Counted from the stretch's first letter, positions 1 through 7,529 are shown. The stretch is DNA of 17,630 nucleotides from Phycisphaerales bacterium (GCA_029212425.1 JARGNC010000033.1:1-17630); one strand, 5' to 3'. Notes: a model not told the origin generated them from the sequence alone. A program made the numbers and translations.

Positions 1-822
1 TGGCTCCGTCCGAATAGGCACAAGAAGCGAAGATCCAAAGTGAAGGCCGGGCGGCCTTCAACTCGCCGGGATCTCAAGAAACTCGTTCTCGAAATGGCCA
101 AGACTCCTGGCTGGGGATACACCCGAATTCTCGGCGAGCTGCGCAAACTTGGGATCATGTCGGTCTCAAGGACGACGGTGCGATCAATCCTCAAAGAACA
201 CGGCATCGAGCCCGCACCTGATCGCGTAGAGCCCGTCTGGGACAAGTTCTTGAAACGGCATGCCGCCACCCTGTGGTCGTGTGATTTCTTCACGAAGAAA
301 GCACTCACGCCGAGAGGGCTCAAGCGATATACCACACTTGTATTCATGCATATTGAGAGCAGAAGGGTGATTGTCACAAAATCAACAAGGCACCCCACCA
401 GCGATTGGATGTGTCGGGTCGCCGATTGCTTCCCGATGATGGTCGAGCAACTTGGTCTTAAGCCTCCCACCATTCTTGTGCGAGACAATGATGTGCTCTA
501 CTCGTAGGAGTTCAACGAAACCCTGAAGCGAGAAGGGGTGAAACCATACCCGTTGCCTATCAAGGCTCCATTAATGAATGCGCACATCGAGCGCTGGGTC
601 AAATCACTTAAAGTTGAATGCCTAGATCACTTCATCCCCGTTGGCGGGAAGCATCTCGATTACTTGATCGATGAGTATGTTGAGCACTATCACCATGAGC
701 GCCCGCATCAGGGGCTTGGGAACAAACTGATCATGCCAACTTCTCCACCCGCGGTCGCGGGGAAGATTTGCTGCGACACTCGGCTCGGCGGGCTTCTCCG
801 GCATTACCATCGAGCGGCCTGA
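1..822 (+). pseudogene. DDE (rve-type) transposase, 5'-truncated by window edge and interrupted by an amber stop
   Basis: An insertion-sequence transposase of the integrase-core (rve) superfamily, resembling the IS3/IS481 type. The frame is open to base 1, so the gene begins outside the window. Counting from the GTG at 40, an N-terminal helix-turn-helix-like region (GWGYTRILGELRKLGI then SRTTVRSIL) precedes the catalytic core. The DDE triad is visible: D82 in WSCDFFT, D149 in VRDND, and E184 in NAHIERW, with 34 residues between the last two. The C-terminal HERPHQGLG and the final RLGGLLRHYHRAA are typical of this group. An in-frame TAG at 505-507 lies between the second Asp and the Glu; the downstream half (508-822) continues in the same frame with no other damage. 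A single substitution, for example AAG to TAG, would explain it, so decay looks recent. Suppression or readthrough is possible but not supported by anything seen. No terminal inverted repeats could be paired because the left end is absent. Confidence 0.85.
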
Positions 823-1135
823 ATCATTCACAGATCAGAGAAGCGGAGCCATGGCAAAGATCATGGCTGGTTTGCAGGCGCATATTGCTGTATCATGCGG
901 ACCTGAGTCCTGATCGCACTGGTGGTTCGATCCCAATCGAGCATTCGACCCAGCGGCGACGCCAGCTTGGGATCCGGATAGGATTTCTGAACCCCAGGCA
1001 AATCGTATTCTTTTCTAATTGAGTGGCGATCGATCATCATTTACACTGAATAGTTTCTGCCCACTACGAGTTCGCTCCAAAACGGGCGAAACGGCGTCAT
1101 ATCAGGGACGCCGTTTCGTATACCTTTGAAGTCAA
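823..1135. other. Intergenic stretch with no supported gene
   Basis: Between the transposase end and the tRNA-Ser gene I see no convincing coding sequence. A plus-strand frame at 768-1022 overlaps the transposase and has no recognisable domain. The stretch holds the hairpin at 1087-1118, described separately, and presumably the right end of the insertion sequence, whose boundary cannot be placed without the left end. Confidence 0.6.
1081..1118 (-). terminator. Terminator-like hairpin downstream of tRNA-Ser
   Basis: A perfect 12-bp inverted repeat (CGAAACGGCGTC at 1087-1098, GACGCCGTTTCG at 1107-1118) with an 8-nt loop starts 17 nt after the tRNA 3' end on the minus strand. It is followed there by GCCCGTTTT, a short and imperfect T tract. 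Position and stem strength suit a tRNA terminator or 3' processing signal; the weak T tract keeps confidence moderate. Confidence 0.55.
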
Positions 1136-1222
1136 CGGAGCAGGGGGGATTCGAACCCCCGTCGACCCGGAGGCCGAACCGGATTTCGAATCCGGCGCAT
1201 TCAACCGCTCTGCCACCGCTCC
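1136..1222 (-). tRNA. tRNA-Ser(CGA)
   Basis: On the minus strand an 87-nt class II tRNA can be folded by hand. The acceptor arm pairs GGAGCGG with CTGCTCC (one G-U). The anticodon arm is CCGGA-TTCGAAA-TCCGG, giving anticodon CGA, which reads the serine codon UCG. A long variable arm (GGCCTCCGGGTCGAC region) is typical of serine tRNAs, and the T arm is GGGGG-TTCGAAT-CCCCC. The discriminator base is G, as expected for serine. CCA is not encoded (TTG follows), so the tail must be added by CCA-adding enzyme. The gene is divergent from the symporter at 1366 and is followed by a terminator-like hairpin. Confidence 0.95.
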
Positions 1223-1241
1223 AGTGGAAAAACTGAGTTTG

Positions 1242-1247
1242 ACTATA
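1242..1247 (-). promoter_or_regulatory. Possible -10 box of the tRNA-Ser promoter
   Basis: The minus strand reads TATAGT here, 19 nt before the tRNA 5' end, which is a suitable place for a -10 hexamer. The hexamer 17 nt further upstream (GCTCAA) is a poor -35 match, so this is a weak call based on position and the -10 alone. Confidence 0.3.
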
Positions 1248-1354
1248 GACCCCGCAACCGCCCTTGAGCGACTCTCAGGGGGAGTTTTTGGTGCCAATGC
1301 GCTTTGGATGTCGACAACTGGGTATGGAGCACGCATTGCAAAATAGTCAATTTC

Positions 1355-1362
1355 AGGGAGGG
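1355..1362 (+). promoter_or_regulatory. Shine-Dalgarno deciding the symporter start
   Basis: AGGGAGGG lies 3 nt before GTG 1366. This is the only strong ribosome binding site near the 5' end of the frame and supports GTG 1366 over the upstream ATGs at 1297 and 1324, which have weak or badly spaced sites. Confidence 0.65.
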
Positions 1363-1365
1363 TTT

Positions 1366-2937
1366 GTGGGGATCGACTGGGTTGTGCTTGGGGGGTATTT
1401 CGCGATCCTTGCCCTCACAGGTTTATGGTTCGCTCGACGCGAGCAACGGGATGCTGCGGACTACTTTCTTGGTGGTCGGAAGATGCCAGTGTGGGCGGTC
1501 GCGATCTCCATCGTTGCCACATCCCTCTCAGCAGCGACGTTCATCGGCGCACCGGAACTCTCCTTCGGAGGAAACCTCACCTACCTCGCGACCAACATCG
1601 GGATGGTCCTCGCGGCACTCATCATCGCGTTCTACTTCATCCCCCGCTTCTACCAAACACAGAGCGCCTCGATCTACGAGTTCCTCGAACGACGAATCGG
1701 AATCCGGACACGCAAATCAGCATCCATCGCGTTCCTCATAGGTCGAGTGCTCGCATCCGGCGCGCGTGTCTTTGCCGCGGCGATCCCGCTCTCGATGGTC
1801 ATCTTCGGGATCGAGCGAGGACTTGAACCAAGCGCCCTCATCTTGTCGATCGGGGCACTCTCCATCGTCGCAATTGCGTACACACTCTGGGGCGGAATCT
1901 CCTCGGTCATCTGGTCGGATGTGTTGCAGTACATCGTGCTGATCGGTGCCGCGATCGCTGCGATTGTACTGATCGGACAAACAATAAATGCGCCGATGAG
2001 TGAAGTCCTCAACACACTCCGAAACCCAATCGACGAGAATGGCGAAGTCCTCTCATCCAAACTGACCACACTCGACTGGTCGTTCGATCTCACCCATCCG
2101 TTTGCGATTCCCGCATGCCTCATCGGATACACACTTCTAGGCATTGGCTCTTATGGTACCGATCAGGACCTCGCACAACGAATGCTCACTTGCAAGGACT
2201 CAAAGGCCGGCGCGCGATCTGTTATCATGGGGATCGTCCTCGGGGTCCCCACTGTTGCGATCTTCTTGACAGTCGGACTAATGCTTTGGATCGCGTATCA
2301 GCATCCTGAACTCACCAGCGAACCAATCGCTCGCGCCAGCGACGATGGGAACAACCTCCGTGTGTTCCTGGAATACATCCTCACGCAGGTCCCTCCCGGA
2401 TTCCGGGGATTGATGATGGCGGGTCTATTCGCAGCGGGGCTCTCAAGCATGAACAGCGCGATCAACGCGATGGGCGCCGCGTTCATCGCGGACCTGTACC
2501 GCCCGCTCGTACCCAATAGAGATGAGAAGCACTATGTCAAGCTCGGTCGCTACTCCGTGATCGTCGCGGGTATTGTGCTTGGAGTGTTCGCGTGCGTGTG
2601 CATCTACTGGAAAGACGCGAACGGCTACACACTGATCGACTTCGCGCTTAGTGTCATGGGATTCGCGTACGCGGGGCTCGTCGGCGTGTTCTTCACCGCA
2701 ATCTTCACCAAACGAGGGAATGATTTGAGCGCAATCGCCGCACTCATCATCGGTTTTTTGTGGATGCTGGGTTCGCAGCCATTCCTGCTCACAGCGTTGA
2801 CAGATCCCGATCAACCTGAGTCATTCCTGAACACGTATGCATCAATCCATCACACATGGAAACTCACGCTCGGCGTGCTGATCTCAACAGGGGTCTGTAT
2901 GCTCGGAAAGTCAAAAACCAATATTCAGTACGATTGA
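1366..2937 (+). CDS. Sodium:solute symporter (SSS family)
   Basis: Inner-membrane secondary transporter of the solute:sodium symporter family (SGLT/PutP-like fold), importing a sugar, sugar derivative or other organic solute with Na+. The 523-residue product has the family's usual length and 13 or more hydrophobic segments. Family signatures include the first helix followed by DYFLGGRKMP (residues 32-41), the unwound-helix region ATSLSAATFIG (51-61), YEFLERRIG (104-112), GRVLASGARVFAAAIP (126-141), and AAGLSSMNSAINAMGA, whose Ser/Asn residues correspond to the Na2 site helix. I chose GTG 1366 because AGGGAGGG lies just upstream and family members begin near this point (MGIDWVVLGGYF); the frame itself is open from about 1264. 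It is the only intact plus-strand gene here. Its stop overlaps the tail of the convergent ROK kinase by 13 bp. Substrate cannot be read from sequence; the neighbouring glycosidase and kinase make a carbohydrate plausible. Confidence 0.9.
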   Translation: MGIDWVVLGGYFAILALTGLWFARREQRDAADYFLGGRKMPVWAVAISIVATSLSAATFIGAPELSFGGNLTYLATNIGMVLAALIIAFYFIPRFYQTQSASIYEFLERRIGIRTRKSASIAFLIGRVLASGARVFAAAIPLSMVIFGIERGLEPSALILSIGALSIVAIAYTLWGGISSVIWSDVLQYIVLIGAAIAAIVLIGQTINAPMSEVLNTLRNPIDENGEVLSSKLTTLDWSFDLTHPFAIPACLIGYTLLGIGSYGTDQDLAQRMLTCKDSKAGARSVIMGIVLGVPTVAIFLTVGLMLWIAYQHPELTSEPIARASDDGNNLRVFLEYILTQVPPGFRGLMMAGLFAAGLSSMNSAINAMGAAFIADLYRPLVPNRDEKHYVKLGRYSVIVAGIVLGVFACVCIYWKDANGYTLIDFALSVMGFAYAGLVGVFFTAIFTKRGNDLSAIAALIIGFLWMLGSQPFLLTALTDPDQPESFLNTYASIHHTWKLTLGVLISTGVCMLGKSKTNIQYD

Positions 2938-3779
2938 GCCGCGAGTTTGGCAGCTCCGCGAGCGGCATGATGGGTAGTAGATGCTGACTCAAGCGACCAC
3001 CCTTGACATGCAAGCGGCGTGAGCCCGTCATCGACGAGGGATTTGATCGACTGAAGCTGAGATCGAAGTGCTCGCCCAACCCCACCAAGCAAGACAATCC
3101 GATCGGGCTGATAGATCGCATGCACCACACGCAACGCACGCACAAGTGCAATCATCGGTGGATCTATTGGAGTGAGCGAAGTGAAGTCCAAACCCGATTC
3201 ACCGATCCAAGGCGCGAGCGACGACGCTCCCACAAAAGATTCGAGGGTATTGACCGCACCAGACGGATCAACGCGGTCGACTTCACCAATCCTCCCCATG
3301 TCCATCAATCCAAGATGCCCGATTCCTTTGTGACCTATCGTGACTGGATCATCCCCATCCAGCACACACAACCCAACCCCGGTTCCCAACGAGATCGCTG
3401 CGGTTCGACCAGAGATCGCTGCGTGCGTCGCATAATCAAACCCAGCCGCGAGTGCATCGGATGCAATATGGACACGAGTTGGAACCGCATCAAAGACCGA
3501 CCCCAGAAGATCATCAAATTCCCAGCCGTTGAGAACAGGGAGATTGACTGAAAGCTCAATCGCAGTTCCCTCAGGATTCATGCGTCCCGGTAGACACAGA
3601 CCGACGGATGTGGGTTCGGTCGCTTCAAGTTCTTCAATGCACGCGCGAATCGCGCTTCGAATCCCCGCTCGATCCGCCGTCGCATAGGGAGTACTGCTTG
3701 CGACTTCCCATCGCCCCCCACTGTCCATCGACGCGGCTTTGACCGATGACCCACCGATGTCGATCCCCAGCGCGGTCAT
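2925..3779 (-). CDS. ROK-family sugar kinase (zinc-motif-less)
   Basis: Predicted cytoplasmic ATP-dependent sugar kinase of the ASKHA fold, 284 aa. Visible motifs: phosphate-1 loop GIDIGGSSVKAA (residues 5-16); SDALAAGFDYATH (107-119), equivalent to the ROK NDxNxxA segment with the putative catalytic base D108; phosphate-2 loop AISLGTGVGLCVLDGD (128-143); GHKGIGHLG (149-157), equivalent to the GExGH substrate loop; and adenosine motif VLLGGVGRAL (229-238). The CxCGxxGCxE zinc motif of classical ROK kinases and repressors is missing, and there is no DNA-binding N-terminus, so it should be an enzyme rather than a regulator. The start codon overlaps the stop of the upstream glycosidase gene (ATGA, 3776-3779), implying translational coupling. 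Sugar specificity is unknown; glucose, N-acetylglucosamine, anhydro-sugars or sialic-type substrates are all possible. Confidence 0.8.
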   Translation of the reverse strand: MTALGIDIGGSSVKAASMDSGGRWEVASSTPYATADRAGIRSAIRACIEELEATEPTSVGLCLPGRMNPEGTAIELSVNLPVLNGWEFDDLLGSVFDAVPTRVHIASDALAAGFDYATHAAISGRTAAISLGTGVGLCVLDGDDPVTIGHKGIGHLGLMDMGRIGEVDRVDPSGAVNTLESFVGASSLAPWIGESGLDFTSLTPIDPPMIALVRALRVVHAIYQPDRIVLLGGVGRALRSQLQSIKSLVDDGLTPLACQGWSLESASTTHHAARGAAKLAAQSY

Positions 3780-4966
3780 CCCGCGACCCCAACTCGTTTG
3801 ATCAAATCCGTGAGCGCCTCGCGTTTGTGCTTCCGCTCAAGAACAGACGCCGCATCCTTCTTCTGTTCCGGATTTGGTGACTCGAATATTGTTGAGTATG
3901 CAAAGATTGCGAATCGCTTCGGATCACCGATCGCGACTTGGTACGAAGTCTGTGCTGGGTTGGTGTGCTTGTATGCACCGATTCCCGGAATCACTTTGTT
4001 CTGTTGAACAGCTCCATGCCACGCCGCGAGATCGGACTGATACTGCTCGTTCTTGTCGGTGTAGATCATCGGCATTACCGCGTCCATGTACCCATCATCA
4101 ACCCATTTGACCGCGTTCTGCAAGTACCGATCGTTGGCGATCTCCGGCCTTCTCCAAACCGCAGCACTCAGTCGAACACCTCTCTTGGAGCGGATGGATT
4201 CAGAATCAATCCGCTCGACCAGATGATCGATCCGTGAGCTGATCCAGCGTCGATATTTCGTGCGATCAATCTGTGCAGAACGACTACTCGCTTTGGTCTG
4301 CTTCGCGTACAACGCTCGGCTGATCGGATCCCCAGGCATCAACTGATCCGCGCCGATCTCATCTGCGAGATAGCGGATGTAATCTAGGTGAACACCATCG
4401 ATGTCGTAGTTGTCCACGATCTCGCGGATGACTCCGACTATGTGATCATGCACCGCATCGAGTACCGGATTGACAACGACATACCCATCGTGGAGCGGTT
4501 GCATGTTGCCGTCTTGATCGCGGAGTCTCCACTCTGGATGCGCATTGAACATATGAGACCGATCCCTCGGCGCGTCCTTGCCCTTCCACATCGGCATCAC
4601 ATTGACCCACGCGTGGATCTTCATCTTCCGCGCTTTGCATTCACGAACCGCGATCTCCAGCGGATCAAAGCCCGGCGGATTTGGGTTGTACTTGAGCAAC
4701 TCAACCCCCCATGGCTCAAGTTTCGATGGGTAGTACGCGTCCCCCTGTCCCCGCACCTGCCAATAGATATCCGTCATCCCGATCGCCGCAGCGTCCGCGA
4801 TCGCTTTCCGAACATCCGCAGGCGATTGGTAGTCCCATCGTGTGATCCAGAGTCCGTGCTCAGTTGCTGTAATCTGCGGCGAATCGTCTAGCCGACCCTG
4901 TCCCGTGAGAACACAACCCGACACGGTGAGCACGCATAACGCGATGAGGATACGAACTACAGACAT
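3776..4966 (-). CDS. GHL10/YngK-type glycosyl hydrolase-like lipoprotein (DUF187)
   Basis: Predicted exported lipoprotein with a TIM-barrel glycosidase-like domain (GHL10 family, as in Bacillus YngK). From ATG 4966 it is 396 aa. The signal peptide SVVRILIALCVLTVSGC ends in a lipobox (VSG-C18). The barrel begins at GLWITRWDYQSPADV (38-52) and continues with MTDIYWQVRGQGDAYYPS, the strand KMKIHAWVNVMP (114-125), HPEWRLRDQDG, and YDIDGVHLDYIRY (187-199), which carries the conserved acidic and Tyr residues of the family. Later segments are RLSAAVWRRPE and DAVMPMIYTD (295-304). ATG 4966 is preferred to the TTG at 4984 because AGGAGG sits 5 nt before it and the signal peptide then starts immediately. 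The gene is coupled by a 4-nt overlap to the ROK kinase. Activity of GHL10 proteins is poorly established; action on peptidoglycan or another glycan is inference. Confidence 0.85.
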   Translation of the reverse strand: MSVVRILIALCVLTVSGCVLTGQGRLDDSPQITATEHGLWITRWDYQSPADVRKAIADAAAIGMTDIYWQVRGQGDAYYPSKLEPWGVELLKYNPNPPGFDPLEIAVRECKARKMKIHAWVNVMPMWKGKDAPRDRSHMFNAHPEWRLRDQDGNMQPLHDGYVVVNPVLDAVHDHIVGVIREIVDNYDIDGVHLDYIRYLADEIGADQLMPGDPISRALYAKQTKASSRSAQIDRTKYRRWISSRIDHLVERIDSESIRSKRGVRLSAAVWRRPEIANDRYLQNAVKWVDDGYMDAVMPMIYTDKNEQYQSDLAAWHGAVQQNKVIPGIGAYKHTNPAQTSYQVAIGDPKRFAIFAYSTIFESPNPEQKKDAASVLERKHKREALTDLIKRVGVAG

Positions 4967-4971
4967 ACAGA

Positions 4972-4977
4972 CCTCCT
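4972..4977 (-). promoter_or_regulatory. Shine-Dalgarno deciding the lipoprotein start
   Basis: On the minus strand AGGAGG lies 5 nt upstream of ATG 4966, a near-ideal anti-16S match. It rules against the upstream in-frame TTG 4984. Confidence 0.8.
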
Positions 4978-5066
4978 GCCCCAAATGATACCAAAGCCCC
5001 GTCCTATTCGCTCTGTCAGAGTAGATAGGTGCTACAGATCAGATCGGAATTGTGAAGGTCATCGCG

Positions 5067-5672
5067 TTAGATGATTTCGTCTTCAGAACCTAGCATCTGA
5101 GCAGGCTTGGTTTTGATAAACCCGAACCAAATCACAAAGAATGATGGGATGATGACCCCCAGAATGATGGTCATCGCCAATCCAACGACTTCGCCAATCT
5201 GTTGAGCGGATTCACCACCCGCACTCATCTGTTGCGCCAGTTGTGTATCTGGGTACTGCTGCGCCCACGCACGCATGGACTCCTGTGCATCCATCTGACG
5301 AACATAGTTGACCAAGGATAACGGAATCGAAGAAATCGCCCAAATCAGGATCAAGATTCTGCTGGTCGGGTTCCTCATCACACACAGAACACCGCCCACA
5401 ATAAGCATGAGAATCCCGACGGTTCCAACCCCCATCAACGACCAATCCACAAGTCCCAGCTGCATTGCCTCTGGTAGCGGTGCCCCATCAAGCCCCGGTT
5501 CGACCATGTTCGGCAAGAAGATGATGTATGCGCTCATGAGACCTGTGCAGGTAAGCATCAGACCACCCCACCCGATCGCGAATCCACCGATCCACTTGGG
5601 CCACGCCGGTGCGGGTCCTGCGAACAGGTCCTCGTCGTGTGAATCGATTGGTTCGGTAAGTTGATCGGTCAT
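5067..5672 (-). CDS. Unknown four-helix membrane protein
   Basis: I do not recognise this 201-aa protein. Four hydrophobic segments are visible at about residues 27-53, 79-99, 103-123 and 161-186. The short loop between helices 2 and 3 is basic (MRNPTSR), so by the positive-inside rule both termini face the cytoplasm, and the 124-160 loop, rich in Gln (AQQYPDTQLAQQ), faces the periplasm. The N-terminal 25 residues are acidic and Pro-rich; the C-terminus is short with an acidic end (GSEDEII). No catalytic or binding motif is evident. The ATG 5672 start has a good site (AAGGGGA) upstream. The gene lies 36 nt after pheS on the same strand and may be cotranscribed with it; 100 nt then separate it from the lipoprotein start. 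No functional link to pheS is implied. Confidence 0.75.
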   Translation of the reverse strand: MTDQLTEPIDSHDEDLFAGPAPAWPKWIGGFAIGWGGLMLTCTGLMSAYIIFLPNMVEPGLDGAPLPEAMQLGLVDWSLMGVGTVGILMLIVGGVLCVMRNPTSRILILIWAISSIPLSLVNYVRQMDAQESMRAWAQQYPDTQLAQQMSAGGESAQQIGEVVGLAMTIILGVIIPSFFVIWFGFIKTKPAQMLGSEDEII

Positions 5673-5708
5673 TGCAGAGTCCCCTTCTGTTGTATTCGGT
5701 TCGAGTTC

Positions 5709-6746
5709 CTAGACCCGCTGGAGGAAGCGGACATCGTTCTCGAAGAGCATCCGGATATCCGGGATGCCGTACTTGCCCATCGCGATGCGTTCGATACCAA
5801 AACCAAACGCGAATCCGGACCATTCTTCGGGATCTAAGCCGCACGCTTTCAGTACATTTGGATCGACCATCCCGCATCCACCAAGCTCGATCCATTTCGG
5901 ATCTTCTCCAGGCTTGAGCGCGATCATCATGTCGAACTCCGCGCTGGGTTCGGTGAACGGGAAGAAGCTCGGACGCAGACGAATCTCCGCATCATCCCCA
6001 AAGTACGCGTGTGCGAACTGGAGGAGCGTCGTCTTGAGGTCAGCCATCGAAACACCGCGATCGACATAGAGACCTTCGATCTGGTGGAACATGAACGAGT
6101 GCGTCGCGTCAACAGTATCCGGACGGTACACCCGCCCCGGTGACACGATCTTGATCGGAGGTTGCTTCCCATCCGCGACCAGCTTGGACATTGTCCTGAT
6201 CTGTACAGTCGAGGTCTGAGAGCGGAGCATACGAGGCGTCTCTACTTCGTTGGGATTATCGATGTAGAAGTTATCAATCGGATCACGCGCCGGATGCGCA
6301 GGCGGGATGTTGAGCTTGATGAAGTTGTGCTCATCATCCTCAAGTTCCGGTCCCTGCGCGACATCAAACCCCATGCGTGCATAAATCTCTACGAGCTCGT
6401 CACGCACACGCGAGATAATATGGCGACGACCGACATTACTCGACTCCACCAATCCAGGTTCGGTCATATCAACCATCGGCCCAGACTGCTTCGCAACACC
6501 CGAGTCACCCAAGGATGCTTGCTTGGTCTCAAACGCGGTTTCCAGCGCCGTCTTGACCTCATTGAGACGCTTCCCCACCGCGCCCTTCTGATCCTTCGGT
6601 ACATCTTTCATCATCGGCATCACCGCACGCATGCGACCTTTGGTGCCAATGTACGCAATACGCCAAGATTCAAGCCCTGGAGCATCGTTGATTGCCCCAA
6701 GGTCGTTGAGTGCGGCGGTTTCGATCTCGTTAAGTGTTTCAAGCAT
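5709..6746 (-). CDS. pheS: Phenylalanyl-tRNA synthetase alpha subunit
   Basis: Catalytic alpha subunit of the cytoplasmic alpha2-beta2 PheRS, a class II synthetase charging tRNA-Phe. The 345-aa length is normal. The N-terminal coiled-coil (about 1-80, with GTKGRMRAVM and GKRLNEVKTALE) binds tRNA. The core has HNFIKLNIPPAHPARDPIDNFYI (140-162, matching the family NFDALNIPxxHPAR segment), motif 2 GRVYRP...HSFMFHQIEGLYVD (204-229) and motif 3 GFAFGFGIERIAM (311-323), followed by YGIPDIRMLFENDVRFLQ. No pheT follows; the next gene is an unrelated membrane protein, so the beta subunit must be encoded elsewhere. The ATG 6746 lacks a recognisable Shine-Dalgarno sequence. A TTGAAA hexamer overlaps the end of the upstream terminator, placing a possible promoter very close to the start codon; this is speculative. 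The gene is separated from rplQ by a strong terminator. Confidence 0.96.
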   Translation of the reverse strand: MLETLNEIETAALNDLGAINDAPGLESWRIAYIGTKGRMRAVMPMMKDVPKDQKGAVGKRLNEVKTALETAFETKQASLGDSGVAKQSGPMVDMTEPGLVESSNVGRRHIISRVRDELVEIYARMGFDVAQGPELEDDEHNFIKLNIPPAHPARDPIDNFYIDNPNEVETPRMLRSQTSTVQIRTMSKLVADGKQPPIKIVSPGRVYRPDTVDATHSFMFHQIEGLYVDRGVSMADLKTTLLQFAHAYFGDDAEIRLRPSFFPFTEPSAEFDMMIALKPGEDPKWIELGGCGMVDPNVLKACGLDPEEWSGFAFGFGIERIAMGKYGIPDIRMLFENDVRFLQRV

Positions 6747-6780
6747 GGGTAATGGATCGTGTGTTCAAGGTCGTTTCAAT

Positions 6781-6810
6781 AAAAAACACTGCCCGATGAA
6801 CGGACAGTGT
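6781..6810 (-). terminator. Intrinsic terminator of the ribosomal protein cluster
   Basis: On the minus strand a 9-bp stem (ACACTGTCC with GGGCAGTGT, one U-G wobble) and 7-nt loop GTTCATC is followed directly by TTTTTT. It lies about 28 nt beyond the rplQ stop and before pheS. This is a textbook rho-independent terminator. The wobble would be an A-C mismatch on the other strand, so it acts only in the minus direction. Confidence 0.92.
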
Positions 6811-6838
6811 AAGGATAGTCAGAGAATGACTCGCTTGC

Positions 6839-7507
6839 TCAGGATTCAGCTTCAGGAGCATCCGCTTCTGGAGCTTCTGCCGCTGGTGCTTCCGCCTTTG
6901 GTGCATCCTTGCGGAGCTTCGCAGCGAAGGCCGTACGGCGATCAGCAGTGCGACGGCGTGTGCTTGGTTGGCCACCAATCTCAGGGCCTTCCTCGTTGCC
7001 GACAAACTGAATCACGCAGAGTTGAGCCGCGTCACCGAGACGGTGCTGTCCGAGCTTCACGATGCGGGTGTACCCACCGGCGCGATCTTCAAAGCGTGGA
7101 GCAACATTGTCAAAGATGTGCTTAACGATGCGTGGTGCTTTGCGGAGCTCGCCATAGCGGTTACGCTCGATCTGATCTGAGTCTGGGATGTCAAAGAATC
7201 CTTCAACAAACTCGCGTTGCTCTTCGATGGACTCGCGTTGCTCTTCGGTCGCTCCCTTAGGGATATGCGCCCATGCAAACGCGCGACGGTCTTGACCGAG
7301 CATCGAGATCACCAGACGGCGTGAGTGGAGATCACCACGCTTAGCTTTGGTGATAATCTTCTCAACGAACGGCTGGAGTGCCTTCGCCTTTGGGATGGTC
7401 GTGGTGATCTGACCATGCTCAAAGAGACTTGCCGCCATGTTGCGAAGCATCGCTTGACGATGCGCTGTGGTGCGGCCCAACTTGAATCCGGCTTTGCGGT
7501 GTCGCAT
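6839..7507 (-). CDS. rplQ: 50S ribosomal protein L17, with insertion and acidic tail
   Basis: Structural protein of the large subunit near the polypeptide exit. The family core is clear: MRHRKAGFKLGRTTAHRQAMLRNMAASLFEHG-type N-terminus and the closing FEDRAGGYTRIVKLGQHRLGDAAQ (about 139-162). At 222 aa it is far longer than the usual 116-130. Two additions explain this: roughly 45 extra residues between LVISML (65-70) and VKHIFDNVAP (128-137), and an Ala/Glu/Pro-rich tail after residue 203 (EAPAAEAPEADAPEAES). The preceding 180-200 segment is Arg-rich. It is the last gene of the cluster, after rpoA as in most bacteria, and is followed by the terminator at 6781-6810. The reading frame is continuous, so the insertion is not a sequencing artefact of a frameshift type. 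Confidence 0.96.
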   Translation of the reverse strand: MRHRKAGFKLGRTTAHRQAMLRNMAASLFEHGQITTTIPKAKALQPFVEKIITKAKRGDLHSRRLVISMLGQDRRAFAWAHIPKGATEEQRESIEEQREFVEGFFDIPDSDQIERNRYGELRKAPRIVKHIFDNVAPRFEDRAGGYTRIVKLGQHRLGDAAQLCVIQFVGNEEGPEIGGQPSTRRRTADRRTAFAAKLRKDAPKAEAPAAEAPEADAPEAES

Positions 7508-7529
7508 GACTCGGTTCCTTCTTTCTCAA

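Noticed and set aside
924..934. GGTTCGATCCC, resembling a tRNA T arm
   Set aside because: No acceptor, D or anticodon arms can be built around it, so it is neither a tRNA nor a demonstrable attachment-site duplicate of the tRNA-Ser 3' end.
768..1022. 84-codon frame after the transposase
   Set aside because: Starts inside the transposase in another frame, lacks a ribosome binding site and recognisable sequence.
1264..1365. Upstream start codons for the symporter (ATG 1297, ATG 1324)
   Set aside because: The added residues (MRFGCRQLG and so on) do not resemble the family N-terminus, and the strong ribosome binding site sits before GTG 1366.
6162..6752. 196-codon plus-strand frame opposite pheS
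   Set aside because: Antisense to conserved pheS, Arg/His-rich with no family features.
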